This document shows, piece by piece, positions 39,389 to 50,900 of a stretch of 64,000 bases of DNA; the stretch's first letter is position 1; every line of letters begins with the position of its first letter. Under the pieces are notes generated by a model. That model was not told the DNA's origin and made no database searches. It saw only the letters and a program-made list of their open reading frames with translations. This stretch comes from Acuticoccus sp. I52.16.1 (GTDB lineage: Bacteria > Pseudomonadota > Alphaproteobacteria > Rhizobiales > Amorphaceae). The position numbers and the translations under genes were made by a program. The stretch is taken from contig NZ_CP094828.1 of assembly GCF_022865125.1 (NCBI RefSeq), forward strand, positions 3,837,219-3,901,218, written 5' to 3'.

Positions 39389-40761
39389 CAGCCATCTGGA
39401 CCCTCGGCGAACTGGCCGACGCCGCGCAGGGCAGCCTCTCCGGCGCACCGCGCGACACCGACGTGACGGGCATCTCCATCGATACCCGTACCCTGCAACC
39501 GGGCGAAGCCTTCTTCGCCATCGTCGGCGTGACGATGGACGCCCACCAATTCGTGCCCGCGGCGCTCGGCGCCGGTGCCGCCGCGGCGGTGATCTCGCAC
39601 GGCGAGGCCGCCCCGTGCGTGCGGGTCGACGACGTGCTGGCCGCGCTCGGGCGGGTCGGCGTCGCGGCGCGCGGGCGGCTCGCAGGGGGGACGCCGGTGG
39701 TGGCCGTCACCGGATCGGTCGGCAAGACGGGCACCAAGGAGATGCTGCGGCTCGCCTTCGCCAGCGGCGGCCCCGTGCACGCCTCCGCCGCCTCTTACAA
39801 CAATCACTGGGGCGTGCCGCTGAGCCTGGCGCGGATGCCCGGCGACGTCGACGCCGCGATCTTCGAGATCGGCATGAACCACGCCGGCGAGATCACGCCG
39901 TTGACCCGGATGGTGCGCCCGACGATCGCGATCATCACCCAGGTCGCCGCGGTCCATCTGGAATTCTTCGACAGCGTCGCCGCGATCGCCGATGCCAAGG
40001 CCGAGATCTTCAGCGGCCTCGAAGACGGCGGCGTCGCCATCATCCCGGCGGACAACGCGCACACCGAGCGAATGGCCGAGGCCGCGAGCGCGGCGGGCGC
40101 CGAGGTGGTGCGCTTCGGCGCCGGCGGCGACGTGACGCTGACCTCGCTGGACGCCGAGGGCAATGCCGTCGCCGACGTCTTCGGCGAGACGATTTACTTC
40201 GTGCTGTCGGATCCCGCGCCGCATGTCGCCAACAACGCGCTGGCGGTGCTGGCGGCGCTGTCCGTGGCGGGCTGGGACGTCGCCGCAGGCGCGGAGGCGC
40301 TCGAGGCATGGTCGGCGCCGAAGGGCAGGGGACGGCGCGTGCGCCTGCGGCCGGCCGGCGGCGAGGCGGTGCTGCTCGACGACTGGTTCAACGCCAACCC
40401 CTCGTCCGTCGGCGCGGCGATCGCGACGCTCGGCCGGGTGCCGGCGAAACGCCGCATCGCCATCCTGGGCGACATGCGCGAGCTGGGGCCGACGGCCGAG
40501 GACCTTCACCGTGGACTGGCGCCACTACTGGTCGATGCCGACGTGAGAATCATCCACACAGTTGGAGAGATGACAAAACATTTGCGCGACGCACTGCCCT
40601 ACGACCTGCGCGGCATCCACGCCGCCACCGCGCGCGAGCTGGTGGACCAGCTGCCGGAGGTCGAACCGGGCGATGCGCTGCTGGTGAAAGGCTCGAAGGC
40701 CATCGGTCTGGGGGCTGTCGTCGAAGCGATCGAAGAACGCTACGGGCTGACCGATGTTTGA
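39385..40761 (+). CDS. murF: UDP-MurNAc-tripeptide D-alanyl-D-alanine ligase
   Basis: A 458-residue Mur ligase. The P-loop is [11 protein letters not shown] (about residue 109), [12 protein letters not shown] and [10 protein letters not shown] follow, and the ILGDMRELG motif is in the C-terminal domain. The usual DDSYNANP motif is DDWFNANP here (residues 332-339), a local substitution of two residues. It adds the D-Ala-D-Ala made by Ddl. It overlaps murE by ATGA and mraY by 8 bases. Confidence 0.96.
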   Translation: MTAIWTLGELADAAQGSLSGAPRDTDVTGISIDTRTLQPGEAFFAIVGVTMDAHQFVPAALGAGAAAAVISHGEAAPCVRVDDVLAALGRVGVAARGRLAGGTPVVAVTGSVGKTGTKEMLRLAFASGGPVHASAASYNNHWGVPLSLARMPGDVDAAIFEIGMNHAGEITPLTRMVRPTIAIITQVAAVHLEFFDSVAAIADAKAEIFSGLEDGGVAIIPADNAHTERMAEAASAAGAEVVRFGAGGDVTLTSLDAEGNAVADVFGETIYFVLSDPAPHVANNALAVLAALSVAGWDVAAGAEALEAWSAPKGRGRRVRLRPAGGEAVLLDDWFNANPSSVGAAIATLGRVPAKRRIAILGDMRELGPTAEDLHRGLAPLLVDADVRIIHTVGEMTKHLRDALPYDLRGIHAATARELVDQLPEVEPGDALLVKGSKAIGLGAVVEAIEERYGLTDV

Positions 40762-41839
40762 GCTTCTTTCCAATCTCTCCGACCAGATCCCGCCGCTGAA
40801 CGTGTTTCGCTACATCACGTTCCGCACCGGCGGGGCGCTGGTGACGAGCCTCGTCGTCACGTTCATCTTCGGGCCGCGGATGATCCGCGCGCTCAGGCTC
40901 CGCCAGGGCAAGGGCCAGCCCATCCGCGAGGACGGGCCGGCGAGCCATCTCCTGACGAAGCGCGGCACGCCGACGATGGGCGGGCTGATGATCCTGTGCG
41001 GCCTCGTCATCTCGACGCTGCTGTGGGCGGATCTGGCGAACAAATATGTCTGGGTGATCCTCTACGTCACGCTCGGCTTCGGCGCGATCGGCTTCTACGA
41101 CGACTACCTCAAGGTCTCGAAGGCGTCGCACAAAGGCTTCTCCGGCAAGGTGCGCCTCGCCATCGAGTTCCTGATCGCCGGCAGCGCCGCGACGATCATG
41201 ATGTACCTCGAGACGCCGGCGCTGGAATCGGCGCTCACCTTCCCCTTCTTCAAGGGCCTGATCCTCAACCTAGGCGTGTTCTTCCCGGTGTTCGCGGCGT
41301 TCGTCATCGTCGGCTCCGGCAACGCGGTGAACCTGACCGACGGGCTCGACGGGCTCGCCATCGTCCCGGTGATGATCGCGGCCGGCTCGTTCGGCGTCAT
41401 CGCCTACCTCTCCGGTAACGCGGTGTTCGCCGACTACCTTCAGATCCACAACGTGGTCGGCGTCGGCGAGATCGCGGTGGTCGCGGGGGCGGTGATCGGC
41501 GCCGGGCTCGGCTTCCTGTGGTTCAACGCGCCGCCGGCGGCGATCTTCATGGGCGACACCGGCTCGCTGGCGCTGGGCGGCATGATCGGCGCCATCGCGG
41601 TCGCCACCAAGCACGAGATCGTGCTCGCCATCATCGGCGGCCTCTTCGTGCTGGAGGCGGTGTCGGTCATCATCCAGGTCGCCTCGTTCAAGCTGACGGG
41701 CAAGCGCGTCTTCAAGATGGCGCCGATCCACCACCACTTCGAGCAGCTCGGCTGGACGGAGCCGCAGGTCGTGATCCGCTTCTGGATCATCGCCTTCGTC
41801 CTGGCGCTGATCGGCCTGTCGACGTTGAAGCTGAGATGA
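40754..41839 (+). CDS. mraY: Phospho-MurNAc-pentapeptide translocase MraY
   Basis: A 361-residue integral membrane enzyme with about ten transmembrane helices. [28 protein letters not shown], the [14 protein letters not shown] loop with catalytic Asp residues, and [14 protein letters not shown] are conserved. It makes lipid I by transferring phospho-MurNAc-pentapeptide to undecaprenyl phosphate. The ATG lies inside the end of murF. Confidence 0.97.
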   Translation: MFELLSNLSDQIPPLNVFRYITFRTGGALVTSLVVTFIFGPRMIRALRLRQGKGQPIREDGPASHLLTKRGTPTMGGLMILCGLVISTLLWADLANKYVWVILYVTLGFGAIGFYDDYLKVSKASHKGFSGKVRLAIEFLIAGSAATIMMYLETPALESALTFPFFKGLILNLGVFFPVFAAFVIVGSGNAVNLTDGLDGLAIVPVMIAAGSFGVIAYLSGNAVFADYLQIHNVVGVGEIAVVAGAVIGAGLGFLWFNAPPAAIFMGDTGSLALGGMIGAIAVATKHEIVLAIIGGLFVLEAVSVIIQVASFKLTGKRVFKMAPIHHHFEQLGWTEPQVVIRFWIIAFVLALIGLSTLKLR

Positions 41840-43230
41840 TCCCCGTCACCACATACGAGGGCAAGCGGGTCGCCGTGTTCGGCCTCGGCGGGTCGGGGCT
41901 GGCGACGGCGCAGGCGCTGGCCGCCGGCGGCGCGGCCGTGATCGCCTGCGACGACAAGCGCGAGAAGATGGCCGCCGCCGAAGCCGTGGGCCTGCCGACC
42001 GGCGATCTGCGCGTCGCCGATTTCTCCGGCTTCGATGCGCTGGTGCTGTCCCCCGGCGTGCCGTTGACGCACCCGGCGCCGCACTGGACGGTGGAGCGGG
42101 CGCACGCGGCGCAGATCCCCGTGGTGGGCGACATCGAGCTGTTCGACGGCGAGCGGCGGGCGCGCCACCCGGACCTGCGCCTCGCGGCGATCACCGGCAC
42201 CAACGGCAAGTCGACGACGACGGCGCTCCTCGGCCACCTGCTGACGGCGATGGGCGAGGCGGCGCAGGTCGGCGGCAACATCGGCCGCCCGGTGCTCGAC
42301 CTCGACGCGGTCCCCGGCATCGCCGTCGTCGAGTGCTCGTCCTACCAGATCGACCTGGCGCCGAGCCTGACGCCGGACGTCGGCGCGCTCCTCAACCTGT
42401 CGCCCGACCACATCGACCGGCACGGAACGTTCGAGAACTACGCCGCCATCAAGGGGCGCCTGATCGCGGCCAGCCGGCAGGCCGTCGTCGGCACGGACGA
42501 TCGCACCACCGCCCGCATCGCCGAGGAATTCGCCGCCGGCGGCAAGCCGGTGCGCCGCGTCGGCCTCCTCTCCCACGAGGGCGAGCTGCGCCGCCTCGCC
42601 CCGTCGGGCGTGGGCGCGGTGGGCGAGCGGCTCTTCGCGGTCGAGGCCGGGGCGCGGCGGGAGGTCGGCTCGCTCGCCGGCATCGCCTCTCTGCGCGGCC
42701 GGCACAATGCGCAGAACGCCGCCGCGGCGCTGGCAATGGCCGCCGCACTCGGCTTCGATCCGGCGGAGGCGGCGCGGCACCTCGCGACCTTCCCCGGCCT
42801 GCCGCACCGCATGGAAGAGGTCGGCCGCGCGGGCGAGGTGATCTTCGTCAACGATTCGAAGGCGACCAACGCGATGTCGTCGGCGCAGGCGCTCGCCGCG
42901 TTCGAGAACATCCACTGGATCGTCGGCGGCGTCGCCAAGGAGGGGGGCGTCGAGAGCCTTGTTTCGTTCGCGCCGCGGATCGCCAATGCCTACCTCATCG
43001 GCGAATCCACCGAGCTCTTCGAGCGGCAGCTGCGCCACCACGTTCCGACGGTGCGCTGCCACACGCTGGCGACCGCGCTCGACGTCGCCGCGCGCGCCGC
43101 GGCCGGCAAAGGCGGCGTCGTCTTGTTGTCGCCGGCCTGCGCCTCGTTCGACCAGTTCCGCTCGTTCGAGCACCGCGGCGACGTGTTCCGGGACCTCGTG
43201 GCGGCCCGACTGTCGAAGGAGACGGCCTGA
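41836..43230 (+). CDS. murD: UDP-MurNAc-L-alanine D-glutamate ligase
   Basis: A 464-residue Mur ligase. [15 protein letters not shown] is the UDP-binding N-terminal domain, the P-loop is [18 protein letters not shown] (about residue 117), and [16 protein letters not shown] and [17 protein letters not shown] are diagnostic. It adds D-glutamate to UDP-MurNAc-L-Ala. It overlaps mraY by ATGA and touches ftsW at TGATG. Confidence 0.97.
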   Translation: MIPVTTYEGKRVAVFGLGGSGLATAQALAAGGAAVIACDDKREKMAAAEAVGLPTGDLRVADFSGFDALVLSPGVPLTHPAPHWTVERAHAAQIPVVGDIELFDGERRARHPDLRLAAITGTNGKSTTTALLGHLLTAMGEAAQVGGNIGRPVLDLDAVPGIAVVECSSYQIDLAPSLTPDVGALLNLSPDHIDRHGTFENYAAIKGRLIAASRQAVVGTDDRTTARIAEEFAAGGKPVRRVGLLSHEGELRRLAPSGVGAVGERLFAVEAGARREVGSLAGIASLRGRHNAQNAAAALAMAAALGFDPAEAARHLATFPGLPHRMEEVGRAGEVIFVNDSKATNAMSSAQALAAFENIHWIVGGVAKEGGVESLVSFAPRIANAYLIGESTELFERQLRHHVPTVRCHTLATALDVAARAAAGKGGVVLLSPACASFDQFRSFEHRGDVFRDLVAARLSKETA

Positions 43231-44378
43231 TGGTGAGCAGAGCCGAAACCACCGCGTTCGCCCGTTGGTGGTGGACGATCGACAAGACGCTCCTGTTCTC
43301 GCTGCTGGCGCTGATCTCGGTCGGCCTGGTGCTGTCCTTCGCCGCGTCGCCGCCGGTGGCCGAGCGCAACGGCTACGGCACCTATCACTTCGTCATCCGC
43401 CACTTCGTGTTCGCGGTGCCGGCGGTCATCACGCTGATCGCCGTGTCGTTCTTCACGCCGCGTCAGGTGCGCCGCGCCTCGCTGATCCTGTTCGCCGGCG
43501 CGCTGGTGATGATCATCCTCACCCTCTTCATCGGCGTCGAGGTGAAGGGGGCGCGGCGGTGGATCGGCTTCGGCGGCCTCACGATGCAGCCGGCCGAGTT
43601 CATCAAGCCGGCCTTCGTGGTGATCACCGCGTTCCTCCTGTCGGAGGGCGCGCGGCGGCCGGACCTGCCGGGGCGGCTCCTGGCGGTCTTCCTGCTGGCC
43701 GTCGTCATCGCGCCGCTGGTGGCGCAGCCGGACTTCGGCCAGGCTATGCTGATCTCGATCACCTGGAGTGCGATGATCTTCCTCGCCGGCCTCCAGTGGC
43801 GCTGGGTGTTCGCGCTCGGCCTGTCGGGCGTCGGCGGCATCGTGTCGGCCTATCTCTACCTGCCGCACGTCACCAACCGCGTGAACTCGTTCCTCAACCC
43901 GGACACCGCCGACAACTACCAGGTCGACCGATCGATCGAGAGCTTCCTGCGCGGCGGTTGGTTCGGCGCCGGGCCGGGTGAAGGCATCGTCAAGCGCTCG
44001 CTGCCGGACAGCCACACCGACTTCGTCTTCGCCGTCACGGCGGAGGAGTTCGGCATCGCGATGTGCCTCGTCATCGTCGCGCTGTTCGCCGCCATCGTGC
44101 TCAAGGGCCTGTCCCGCGCCTTCCGCGAGGAGGACGAGTTCGTGCGCCTCGCGCTGTCGGGGCTCATCCTGCTGTTCGGCGGTCAGGCGTTCATCAACAT
44201 GGCGGTGAACCTGCAACTGATGCCGGCCAAGGGCATGACCTTGCCGTTCGTGTCCTACGGCGGCTCGTCGCTGACGGCGGTCGCCATCGGCATGGGGTTT
44301 GCGCTGGCGCTCTCCCGTCGCCGTCCGGGCCGCGTGCGCTTCACCGAATCGCGCCGGATCACCGAGGCGTTCGCGTGA
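43230..44378 (+). CDS. ftsW: Septal glycosyltransferase FtsW
   Basis: A 382-residue SEDS-family polytopic membrane protein with about ten helices. GARRWIGFGGLTMQPAEFIK carries the catalytic region, LPDSHTDFVFAVTAEEFG and GMTLPFVSYGGSS the conserved C-terminal loops. It polymerises lipid II at the septum as a complex with FtsI. Its ATG shares a base with the murD stop. Confidence 0.97.
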   Translation: MVSRAETTAFARWWWTIDKTLLFSLLALISVGLVLSFAASPPVAERNGYGTYHFVIRHFVFAVPAVITLIAVSFFTPRQVRRASLILFAGALVMIILTLFIGVEVKGARRWIGFGGLTMQPAEFIKPAFVVITAFLLSEGARRPDLPGRLLAVFLLAVVIAPLVAQPDFGQAMLISITWSAMIFLAGLQWRWVFALGLSGVGGIVSAYLYLPHVTNRVNSFLNPDTADNYQVDRSIESFLRGGWFGAGPGEGIVKRSLPDSHTDFVFAVTAEEFGIAMCLVIVALFAAIVLKGLSRAFREEDEFVRLALSGLILLFGGQAFINMAVNLQLMPAKGMTLPFVSYGGSSLTAVAIGMGFALALSRRRPGRVRFTESRRITEAFA

Positions 44379-45454
44379 GGATGATGCTCGCGGCCGGCGG
44401 GACCGGTGGACACCTCTTCCCGGCCGAGGCGTTGGCGCTCGTCCTGACGCGCCGCGGCCACAAGGTCGTGCTCGTCACCGACGCCCGCGCCGAGGCGCTG
44501 GTCGACACCTTCCCCGCCGAGCGCGTGCATTTCGTCCCCTCCGCGACGCTGACGGGCAAGAACCCGGTCGCGCTCGCCCGGATGGCGGTCGCCAACGGTG
44601 CCGGGTTCATGCGCTCCATGCGGATCGTGCGCGGCTTCCGGCCGGACGTGGCGGTCGGCTTCGGCGGCTATCCGACGCTGCCGCCGCTGTCGGCGGCGCG
44701 GGCGCTGAAGGTGCCGCTGGTGGTGCACGAGGCGAACGCGGTGATCGGCCGCGCCAACAAGAGTCTCGCCCGCCACGCCCACGTCGCGACCAGCTTTCCC
44801 GAGGTGCGCGGCATCCAGGGCGCGCTGTCGGAAACGCATGTCGGCATCCCGGTGCGTGAAGCGGTGGTTGCCGCCGCCGCGCCCTACGAAGCGCCGGCCG
44901 ACTCGTTCCGCCTGCTCGTCTTCGGCGGCAGCCAGGGCGCGCGGGTCTTCGCCGATCTCGTGCCCCCCGCGATCGCGCTCCTTTCGCAGGAGCAGCGGGC
45001 GCGCCTTCGCATCGTGCAGCAGTGCCGGCCGGAGGACATGGACCGCGTGCGCGCCGCCTATGCGCCGCTGCTGGAGGGCTTCGAGCTGGCGCCTTTCTTC
45101 AAGGATCTGCCGGCGCGCATCGCCGCGGCGCACCTCGTCGTGTCGCGCTCCGGCGCGTCGACGGTGGCGGAGCTTTCGATCATCGGCCGCCCCGGCCTGC
45201 TGGTGCCGCTTCCGGGCGCGCTCGACCAGGACCAGGCCCACAACGCCGACGCGTTGGCCGCGCTCGGTGGGGCCCGGCGGCTGGACCAGAAGGCGATGAC
45301 GCCGGAAGTGCTCGCCGCCGAACTGACCTCGCTCATGACCGACCCGGCGCGTCTCGCCGGCATGGCCGCCGGCGCGACCGGGCTCGCCAGGCCCGACGCC
45401 GCCGAGCGCCTCGCCGACCTCGCCGAGCGCATCGCCGCAGGAGACACGCCATGA
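44375..45454 (+). CDS. murG: UDP-GlcNAc:lipid I GlcNAc transferase MurG
   Basis: A 359-residue peripheral GT28 glycosyltransferase that turns lipid I into lipid [17 protein letters not shown] is near the N-terminus, [11 protein letters not shown] at about 90, [18 protein letters not shown] near 185 and [11 protein letters not shown] near 255. GTG 44375 overlaps the ftsW stop (GTGA); the ATGs at 44381 and 44384 are alternatives. Confidence 0.97.
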   Translation: MRMMLAAGGTGGHLFPAEALALVLTRRGHKVVLVTDARAEALVDTFPAERVHFVPSATLTGKNPVALARMAVANGAGFMRSMRIVRGFRPDVAVGFGGYPTLPPLSAARALKVPLVVHEANAVIGRANKSLARHAHVATSFPEVRGIQGALSETHVGIPVREAVVAAAAPYEAPADSFRLLVFGGSQGARVFADLVPPAIALLSQEQRARLRIVQQCRPEDMDRVRAAYAPLLEGFELAPFFKDLPARIAAAHLVVSRSGASTVAELSIIGRPGLLVPLPGALDQDQAHNADALAALGGARRLDQKAMTPEVLAAELTSLMTDPARLAGMAAGATGLARPDAAERLADLAERIAAGDTP

Positions 45455-46857
45455 TCGCCCCGCTGAAGATGACCACCGCCATCGGGCCGGTCCATTTCGT
45501 GGGCATCGGCGGCATCGGCATGTCGGGCATCGCCGAGGTGCTGCTGAACCTCGGCTACCGCGTCCAGGGCTCGGACATCGCCGAGAGCGCCAACGTGCTG
45601 CGCCTGCGCGAGAAGGGGATCCCGGTCTCCATCGGCCATGCGGCGGAGAACCTCGGCGAGGCGACGGTCGTCGTCGTCTCCTCGGCGGTGAAGCGCGACA
45701 ATCCGGAGCTGATGGCCGCCCGCGCGCGGCTCCTGCCGGTGGTGCGCCGGGCGGAGATGCTGGCCGAGCTGATGCGCCTGAAGCAGGCGATCGCCGTCGG
45801 CGGCACCCACGGCAAGACGACGACGACCTCGCTGGTGGCGACCCTCCTGGAAGCGGGCGGGCTCGACCCGACGGTCATCAACGGCGGCATCATCAACGCC
45901 TACGGCACCAACGCGCGGCTCGGCGCGGGGGACTGGCTGGTCGCCGAGGCGGACGAGAGCGACGGCACTTTCGTCAAGCTCCCGGCCGACATCGCCATCG
46001 TCACCAACATCGACCCCGAGCACCTCGACCACTACGGCGACTTCGACGGCGTGCGCGCCGCCTTCCGCCAGTTCGTCGAGAACGTGCCGTTCTACGGTTT
46101 CGCGGTGATGTGCATCGACCATCCGGAAGTGCAGGCGATGGTCGGCCGCATCGAGGACCGGCGCATCATCACCTACGGGCAGAACCCGCAGGCGGACGTG
46201 CGCTTCATGAACGTGCGGCCCGGCCCGCGCACCGTGTTCGACGTCAGGATCACCGACCGTGTGACCGGCGGGGTGGGGCTGATCGAGGGCCTGTCGCTGC
46301 CGATGCCGGGGATCCACAACGTCGCCAACGCGGCCGCGGCCGTCGCGGTCGCCGACCGGCTCGGGATCGACGCGGAGGACATTCGCCGCGGGCTCGACGG
46401 GTTCCGCGGCGTCAAGCGGCGCTTCACCCACGTCGGCGACTGGAACGGCGTCGCGATCTACGACGACTACGGCCACCACCCGGTCGAGATCCGCGCGGTG
46501 CTGGCGGCGGCGCGGCAGGCGGCGTCGGGCAAGGTCATCGCCGTGGTGCAGCCGCACCGCTATTCGCGCCTCCACTCGCTGTTCGACGACTTCTGCGTCG
46601 CCTTCAACGACGCCGACGTCGTCATCGTCGCGGACGTCTACGCCGCCGGCGAAGCGCCCATCGAGGGGGCCGACCGGGACGGGTTGATCGCCGGCCTCGC
46701 CGCGCGCGGGCACCGCGACGCACTGGCGCTGCCGGATCAGGCGGCGCTCGCCGGGCTCATTCGCCAGCGGGCCGAACCGGGCGACATGGTCGTCTGTCTC
46801 GGCGCCGGTTCGATCACGCAGTGGGCGGCGGCGCTTCCCAAGGAGCTCGCCGCGTGA
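45451..46857 (+). CDS. murC: UDP-MurNAc L-alanine ligase
   Basis: A 468-residue Mur ligase adding the first amino acid. [29 protein letters not shown] (P-loop, about residue 115), [21 protein letters not shown] and [10 protein letters not shown] are all present. ATG 45451 overlaps the murG stop by ATGA. Confidence 0.97.
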   Translation: MIAPLKMTTAIGPVHFVGIGGIGMSGIAEVLLNLGYRVQGSDIAESANVLRLREKGIPVSIGHAAENLGEATVVVVSSAVKRDNPELMAARARLLPVVRRAEMLAELMRLKQAIAVGGTHGKTTTTSLVATLLEAGGLDPTVINGGIINAYGTNARLGAGDWLVAEADESDGTFVKLPADIAIVTNIDPEHLDHYGDFDGVRAAFRQFVENVPFYGFAVMCIDHPEVQAMVGRIEDRRIITYGQNPQADVRFMNVRPGPRTVFDVRITDRVTGGVGLIEGLSLPMPGIHNVANAAAAVAVADRLGIDAEDIRRGLDGFRGVKRRFTHVGDWNGVAIYDDYGHHPVEIRAVLAAARQAASGKVIAVVQPHRYSRLHSLFDDFCVAFNDADVVIVADVYAAGEAPIEGADRDGLIAGLAARGHRDALALPDQAALAGLIRQRAEPGDMVVCLGAGSITQWAAALPKELAA

Positions 46858-47810
46858 GCCTGCCCGATCTGACCCCGCTGTTCGCCGACGCCGGAATTCG
46901 CGGCCGCATGGAGCCGAACCGCGATCTGGCGGACGTGACGTGGTTCCGCGTCGGCGGTCCGGCGCAGCTTCTCTTCAGCCCCGCCGACGAGGCCGACCTC
47001 GCCGCCTTCCTCGAGGTGCTGCCGCGGGACGTGCCGGTCCACGTGCTGGGCCTCGCCTCCAATACGCTGGTCCGCGACGGCGGCGTGCCGGGGGTGGTGA
47101 TTCGCCTCTCGGCGCGCGGCTTCGGCCGGGTGGACGTCGCCGGTACGCGGATCACCGCCGGCACCGCGCTGCCGGACGTGAGGCTGGCGCGCGCGGCGGC
47201 GGACGCGGCGATCGCGGGTCTCGCCTTCTACCGCGGCATCCCCGGTGCGCTGGGGGGCGCGCTGCGGATGAACGCCGGCGCCTACGGGACCGAGACCAAG
47301 GACGTGCTCGTCGCCGCACGCGCGGTCGACCGGGCGGGCGTCGTCCACGTGCTGACCAACGCCGATTTCGGCTTCGCCTACCGCCATTCGTCGCTGCCGG
47401 CGGACTTCGTCTTCACCGAGGCGACGTTCCAAGGCACGCCCGGCGACCGCGAGGCGATCCTCGCCGAGATGGAGGGAATCACCGCTCGCCGCGAAGAGAC
47501 GCAGCCGGTGAAGTCCCGCACCGGCGGCTCGACCTTCAAGAACCCGCCCGGCGAGAAGGCCTGGCAGCTTGTCGACAAGGCCGGCTGCCGCGGGCTCACC
47601 GTCGGCGGGGCGCAGATGTCGGAGCTCCATGCCAACTTCATGCTCAACCTCGGCGAGGCGACAGCGGACGACCTGGAGCGGCTCGGCGAGACCGTGCGCG
47701 GCCGTGTGCGGGAGACGGCGGGTATCACCCTCGAATGGGAGATCAAGCGAATCGGCGTGCCCGCCGGTGACGCGGTCCCCGCCTTCATGGGCAAGGGAGA
47801 GGCGGCATGA
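46854..47810 (+). CDS. murB: UDP-N-acetylenolpyruvoylglucosamine reductase
   Basis: A 318-residue FAD-dependent reductase. [50 protein letters not shown] (FAD site) and the active-site [13 protein letters not shown] are present. The S-x-x-T-F-K-N-P variant matches type I/IIa MurB of alphaproteobacteria. It starts with GTG in a GTGA overlap with murC. Confidence 0.96.
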   Translation: MSLPDLTPLFADAGIRGRMEPNRDLADVTWFRVGGPAQLLFSPADEADLAAFLEVLPRDVPVHVLGLASNTLVRDGGVPGVVIRLSARGFGRVDVAGTRITAGTALPDVRLARAAADAAIAGLAFYRGIPGALGGALRMNAGAYGTETKDVLVAARAVDRAGVVHVLTNADFGFAYRHSSLPADFVFTEATFQGTPGDREAILAEMEGITARREETQPVKSRTGGSTFKNPPGEKAWQLVDKAGCRGLTVGGAQMSELHANFMLNLGEATADDLERLGETVRGRVRETAGITLEWEIKRIGVPAGDAVPAFMGKGEAA

Positions 47811-48718
47811 CGCACGTCGCGGTCCTCATGGGCGGCCTGTCGGCCGAGCGGCCGGTGAGTCTCAAGTCCGGCAATGCCTGCGCGGCGGGGCTGGAGCGCG
47901 CCGGCTACCGGGTGACGCGGCTCGACGTCGGCCTCGACCTCGTCGAGCGGCTGCTGGCGCTTCAGCCGGACGTCGCCTTCAATGCGCTGCACGGGCCGAT
48001 GGGCGAGGACGGCGTGGTCCAGGGGATCCTGGAATTCCACAAGATTCCCTACACCCACTCCGGTGTGCTCGCCTCGGCCCTGGCGCTCAACAAAGACCGC
48101 GCCAAGGCGGTGATGGCGCGCGCCGGCATCCCCGTCGCCGTGCATGTCGTCACCAACCGATTCGAGGCGGCGCAGCGCCACGTCCTCAAGCCGCCATACG
48201 TGGTGAAGCCGGTCAACGAAGGGTCCTCGTTCGGCATCGTCATCGTGCCGGAAGGGGCCAATCGGCCGCCGGCGGAATTAACCGCGTCCACCTGGGCCTA
48301 CGGCGACGAGGTGATGGCCGAGCAGTACGTCGCCGGGCGCGAGCTGACGTGCGCCGTCATCGGCGATAAGGCCTCGGATATCATCGACGTGGTGCCTGTG
48401 AGCGAAAGCTTCTACGGCTACGACGCCAAGTACAGTCCAGGCGGGTCAGAGCACATTTTGCCGGCCCGAATTAAACCAAATATTTACCAGGATATACAAA
48501 AGTTCACTCTGTTGGCTCATCGGGCCTTGGGGTGCCGCGGAGTCTCTCGTGCAGACTTTCGGTACGATCCGGACAGAGACGAACTCGTGTGCCTCGAAGT
48601 CAATACTCAGCCTGGAATGACGGAAACTAGCTTGGTTCCTGAAATGGCCGCCCATGCGGGGATGAGCTTCGAGGCGCTGGTCGCTTCGATGGTGGAGGAT
48701 GCGTCATGCCTGCGGTGA
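47807..48718 (+). CDS. ddl: D-alanine--D-alanine ligase
   Basis: A 303-residue ATP-grasp enzyme. [19 protein letters not shown] is the N-terminal signature, [16 protein letters not shown] follows, and the C-terminal [20 protein letters not shown] binds Mg-ATP. About 48430-48660 has much lower GC (15 of 40 at 48461-48500) and unusual codons, though the protein stays conserved. It overlaps murB by ATGA and ftsQ by 13 bases. Confidence 0.97.
   Translation: MTHVAVLMGGLSAERPVSLKSGNACAAGLERAGYRVTRLDVGLDLVERLLALQPDVAFNALHGPMGEDGVVQGILEFHKIPYTHSGVLASALALNKDRAKAVMARAGIPVAVHVVTNRFEAAQRHVLKPPYVVKPVNEGSSFGIVIVPEGANRPPAELTASTWAYGDEVMAEQYVAGRELTCAVIGDKASDIIDVVPVSESFYGYDAKYSPGGSEHILPARIKPNIYQDIQKFTLLAHRALGCRGVSRADFRYDPDRDELVCLEVNTQPGMTETSLVPEMAAHAGMSFEALVASMVEDASCLR
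48458..48486 (+). promoter_or_regulatory. Possible internal promoter in ddl for ftsQAZ
   Basis: TTGCCG (48458-48463), a 17-base spacer and TATTTA (48481-48486) sit in the AT-rich patch of ddl about 220 bases before ftsQ. The -10 match is weak. In E. coli, promoters for ftsQAZ also lie inside the upstream ddl gene. Confidence 0.25.
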
Positions 48719-49593
48719 CACCGCGCGCGATCAATCCCCGTCTGGCGGGGCCCTGGCCGACGCGGCTTCTCACCGCGGCCGTGCTGGTCGGCTCCTGCGG
48801 TGCGGGCCTCGCCTATTCGCAGGACCCCAGCCACGCGATCGACGCGGTCGGCCGTGCCAGCGGGTTCGAGGTGCGGGGGCTGGAGCTGAACGGGCAGAAC
48901 AAGACCTCGATCAGCTCCATCGTCGCCACCGCGAGCCTGGCGCCGGGTGCCAGCATCTTCACCGTCGACGCCGAGGGTCTGCGCGAGCGGGTCGAGCGGC
49001 TGCCGTGGGTGGAGCGGGCCTCGGTGCGCAAGGTGCTTCCGGGGACCGTGCAGCTCGAGATCGAAGAAGCCGAGCCGTACGCCCGCTGGCGCACCGAGAC
49101 GGGTGTGAAGCTGATCGCCCGCGACGGCACGGTCCTGTCCGACACGGTGGCCCGCGAGTTCCTCGACCTGCCGCTGATCGCCGGGCAGGGCGCCAACGCG
49201 CTCGCCGAGGACGCGGTCGCGCTGCTCGACGCCAACCCGCTCTATCAGATCCGCACGCAGGCCGCGGTGCTCGTCGGCGAGCGCCGCTGGGACCTCGTGC
49301 TCGACACCGGCGCCACCGTGATGCTTCCGGAAATCGACCCGTCCGCCGCGCTCGACCGGCTGGCCGACCTCGAGATGAAGGGCGCCATCACCATGGAGCC
49401 CGTCATCGTCGACATGCGCCTCGCCGATCGCACGGTGATCGAACTCGACCCGAAGGACGCCAACGAACTCTACATCGCGCCCGAGGAGGAGCACCGCTTC
49501 GAGGAGCCGGCCGACCTCCTCGCCGCCGCGATCGCCGAGGCCAGGCGCGAGGACGATCCGCTCGCCGCGGCGATCCGGGAGGCGATGCAATGA
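48706..49593 (+). CDS. ftsQ: Cell division protein FtsQ
   Basis: A 295-residue bitopic membrane protein. One N-terminal hydrophobic segment (about 20-37) is followed by a POTRA domain (FEVRGLELNGQNKTS to LPWVERASVRKVLPGTVQLEI) and the beta domain. It scaffolds the FtsQLB complex in the periplasm. The start overlaps ddl; the stop overlaps ftsA by ATGA. Confidence 0.94.
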   Translation: MPAVTPRAINPRLAGPWPTRLLTAAVLVGSCGAGLAYSQDPSHAIDAVGRASGFEVRGLELNGQNKTSISSIVATASLAPGASIFTVDAEGLRERVERLPWVERASVRKVLPGTVQLEIEEAEPYARWRTETGVKLIARDGTVLSDTVAREFLDLPLIAGQGANALAEDAVALLDANPLYQIRTQAAVLVGERRWDLVLDTGATVMLPEIDPSAALDRLADLEMKGAITMEPVIVDMRLADRTVIELDPKDANELYIAPEEEHRFEEPADLLAAAIAEARREDDPLAAAIREAMQ

Positions 49594-50900
49594 ACGTGAT
49601 CGACATGCCCCGCCGCGTCGACCAGAGCCGCTGCCACGTGCCCGCCGGGCGCGGGTCGACGGTGTGCGTCCTCGACGTCGGTTCGACCAAGGTCGCCTGC
49701 CTCATCGCCAAGTTGAAGCCGGCGCCGGAGGAAGATCTCTTGACCGGTCGCACGCACGCGATCGAGGTGATCGGCTATGGGTACCAGCAATCGCGCGGTG
49801 TGAAGTCCGGCGCGATCGTAAATCTGGACAAAGCGGAGCACGCTATTCGCAGAGCGGTGGATGCCGCAGAGCAAATGGCTGGTCTGACAGTCGAATCGCT
49901 TATCGTGGCTCAGACCTCGGGGCGACTCTCTTCTGAGAGCTTCGGCGCCAAGGTGGACCTCGATACAGGCGCGGTTCGAGAGGCGGACATCCGACGGGTG
50001 CTCGCCGCCTCGGGGCGCCACCAGATTCCAGACGGACGCATCGCCTTGCACGCCCTCCCCATCGGCTATTCCCTGGACGGACAGGACGGGATCCGTGATC
50101 CCCGCGGGATGGTCGGCGACACGCTGGGCGTGGATGTGAACCTCGTCACGTCCGACCGTTCGGCGCAGGACAACCTCGCGCTCCTCATCAACCGCTGCCA
50201 CCTCGACGTCGACGCGATGGTCGCGACGCCGTACGCCTCGGCGCTCGCCTCGCTGGTCGACGACGAGGGCGAACTCGGCGCCGTGTGCGTCGACATCGGC
50301 GGCGGTACCTCCTCCATCGCGATCTTCGCGGACGGCAACCTCGTCCATGTCGATGCGATCGCGATCGGCGGGCACCACGTCACCATGGACATCGCGCAGG
50401 GCCTGTCGATCCGCCTGGAAGAGGCGGAGCGGCTCAAGACCCTGCACGGCTCGGCCGTCGCCTCCGGGATCGACGAGCGAGCCATGCTCACCATCCACCC
50501 GGTCGGCGAGGAGGACGGCCTGTCGCCGATCCAAATCCCCCGGCTGACCCTCAACACCATCATCCGTCCCCGTGTGGACGAGATCTTGGAAATGATCCGC
50601 GACCGGTTGGTGGCGTCCGGCTTCTCCGGGCGAATTGGGCGGCGGATCGTCATGACCGGCGGCGGAAGCCAGCTCACCGGGCTGACCGACGTCGCACGGC
50701 ACGTGTTTGGCCGACCGGTGCGGATGGGGCGCCCGCTCGGTGTGAAGGGCCTGCCCATCGCAGCGCGGGGGGCGGCGTTCAGCGCCGTCATCGGCCTGCT
50801 GATCTACCCGCAGCTCGCCCCCGCGGCCCTCTTCGAGGCCTCGGGACGGTCGACCGGCACCTTTGCCCGGCTCGGCCGCTGGCTGCGCGAAAGCTTCTGA
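49590..50900 (+). CDS. ftsA: Cell division protein FtsA
   Basis: A 436-residue actin-like protein. The phosphate loops are CVLDVGSTKVACLI and VCVDIGGGTSSIAIF, with the adenosine motif VMTGGGSQLTGL. The C-terminal LGRWLRESF is an amphipathic membrane-targeting helix. It tethers FtsZ to the inner membrane. Codons at about 49800-50040 are less GC-biased than elsewhere in the gene. Confidence 0.97.
   Translation: MNVIDMPRRVDQSRCHVPAGRGSTVCVLDVGSTKVACLIAKLKPAPEEDLLTGRTHAIEVIGYGYQQSRGVKSGAIVNLDKAEHAIRRAVDAAEQMAGLTVESLIVAQTSGRLSSESFGAKVDLDTGAVREADIRRVLAASGRHQIPDGRIALHALPIGYSLDGQDGIRDPRGMVGDTLGVDVNLVTSDRSAQDNLALLINRCHLDVDAMVATPYASALASLVDDEGELGAVCVDIGGGTSSIAIFADGNLVHVDAIAIGGHHVTMDIAQGLSIRLEEAERLKTLHGSAVASGIDERAMLTIHPVGEEDGLSPIQIPRLTLNTIIRPRVDEILEMIRDRLVASGFSGRIGRRIVMTGGGSQLTGLTDVARHVFGRPVRMGRPLGVKGLPIAARGAAFSAVIGLLIYPQLAPAALFEASGRSTGTFARLGRWLRESF

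Noticed and set aside
48471-48486. A CtrA box (TTAA-N7-TTAA) in ddl
   Set aside because: The sequence is TTAA-N8-TTTA, so both spacing and second half-site deviate; it is kept only as a weak hint within a finding.
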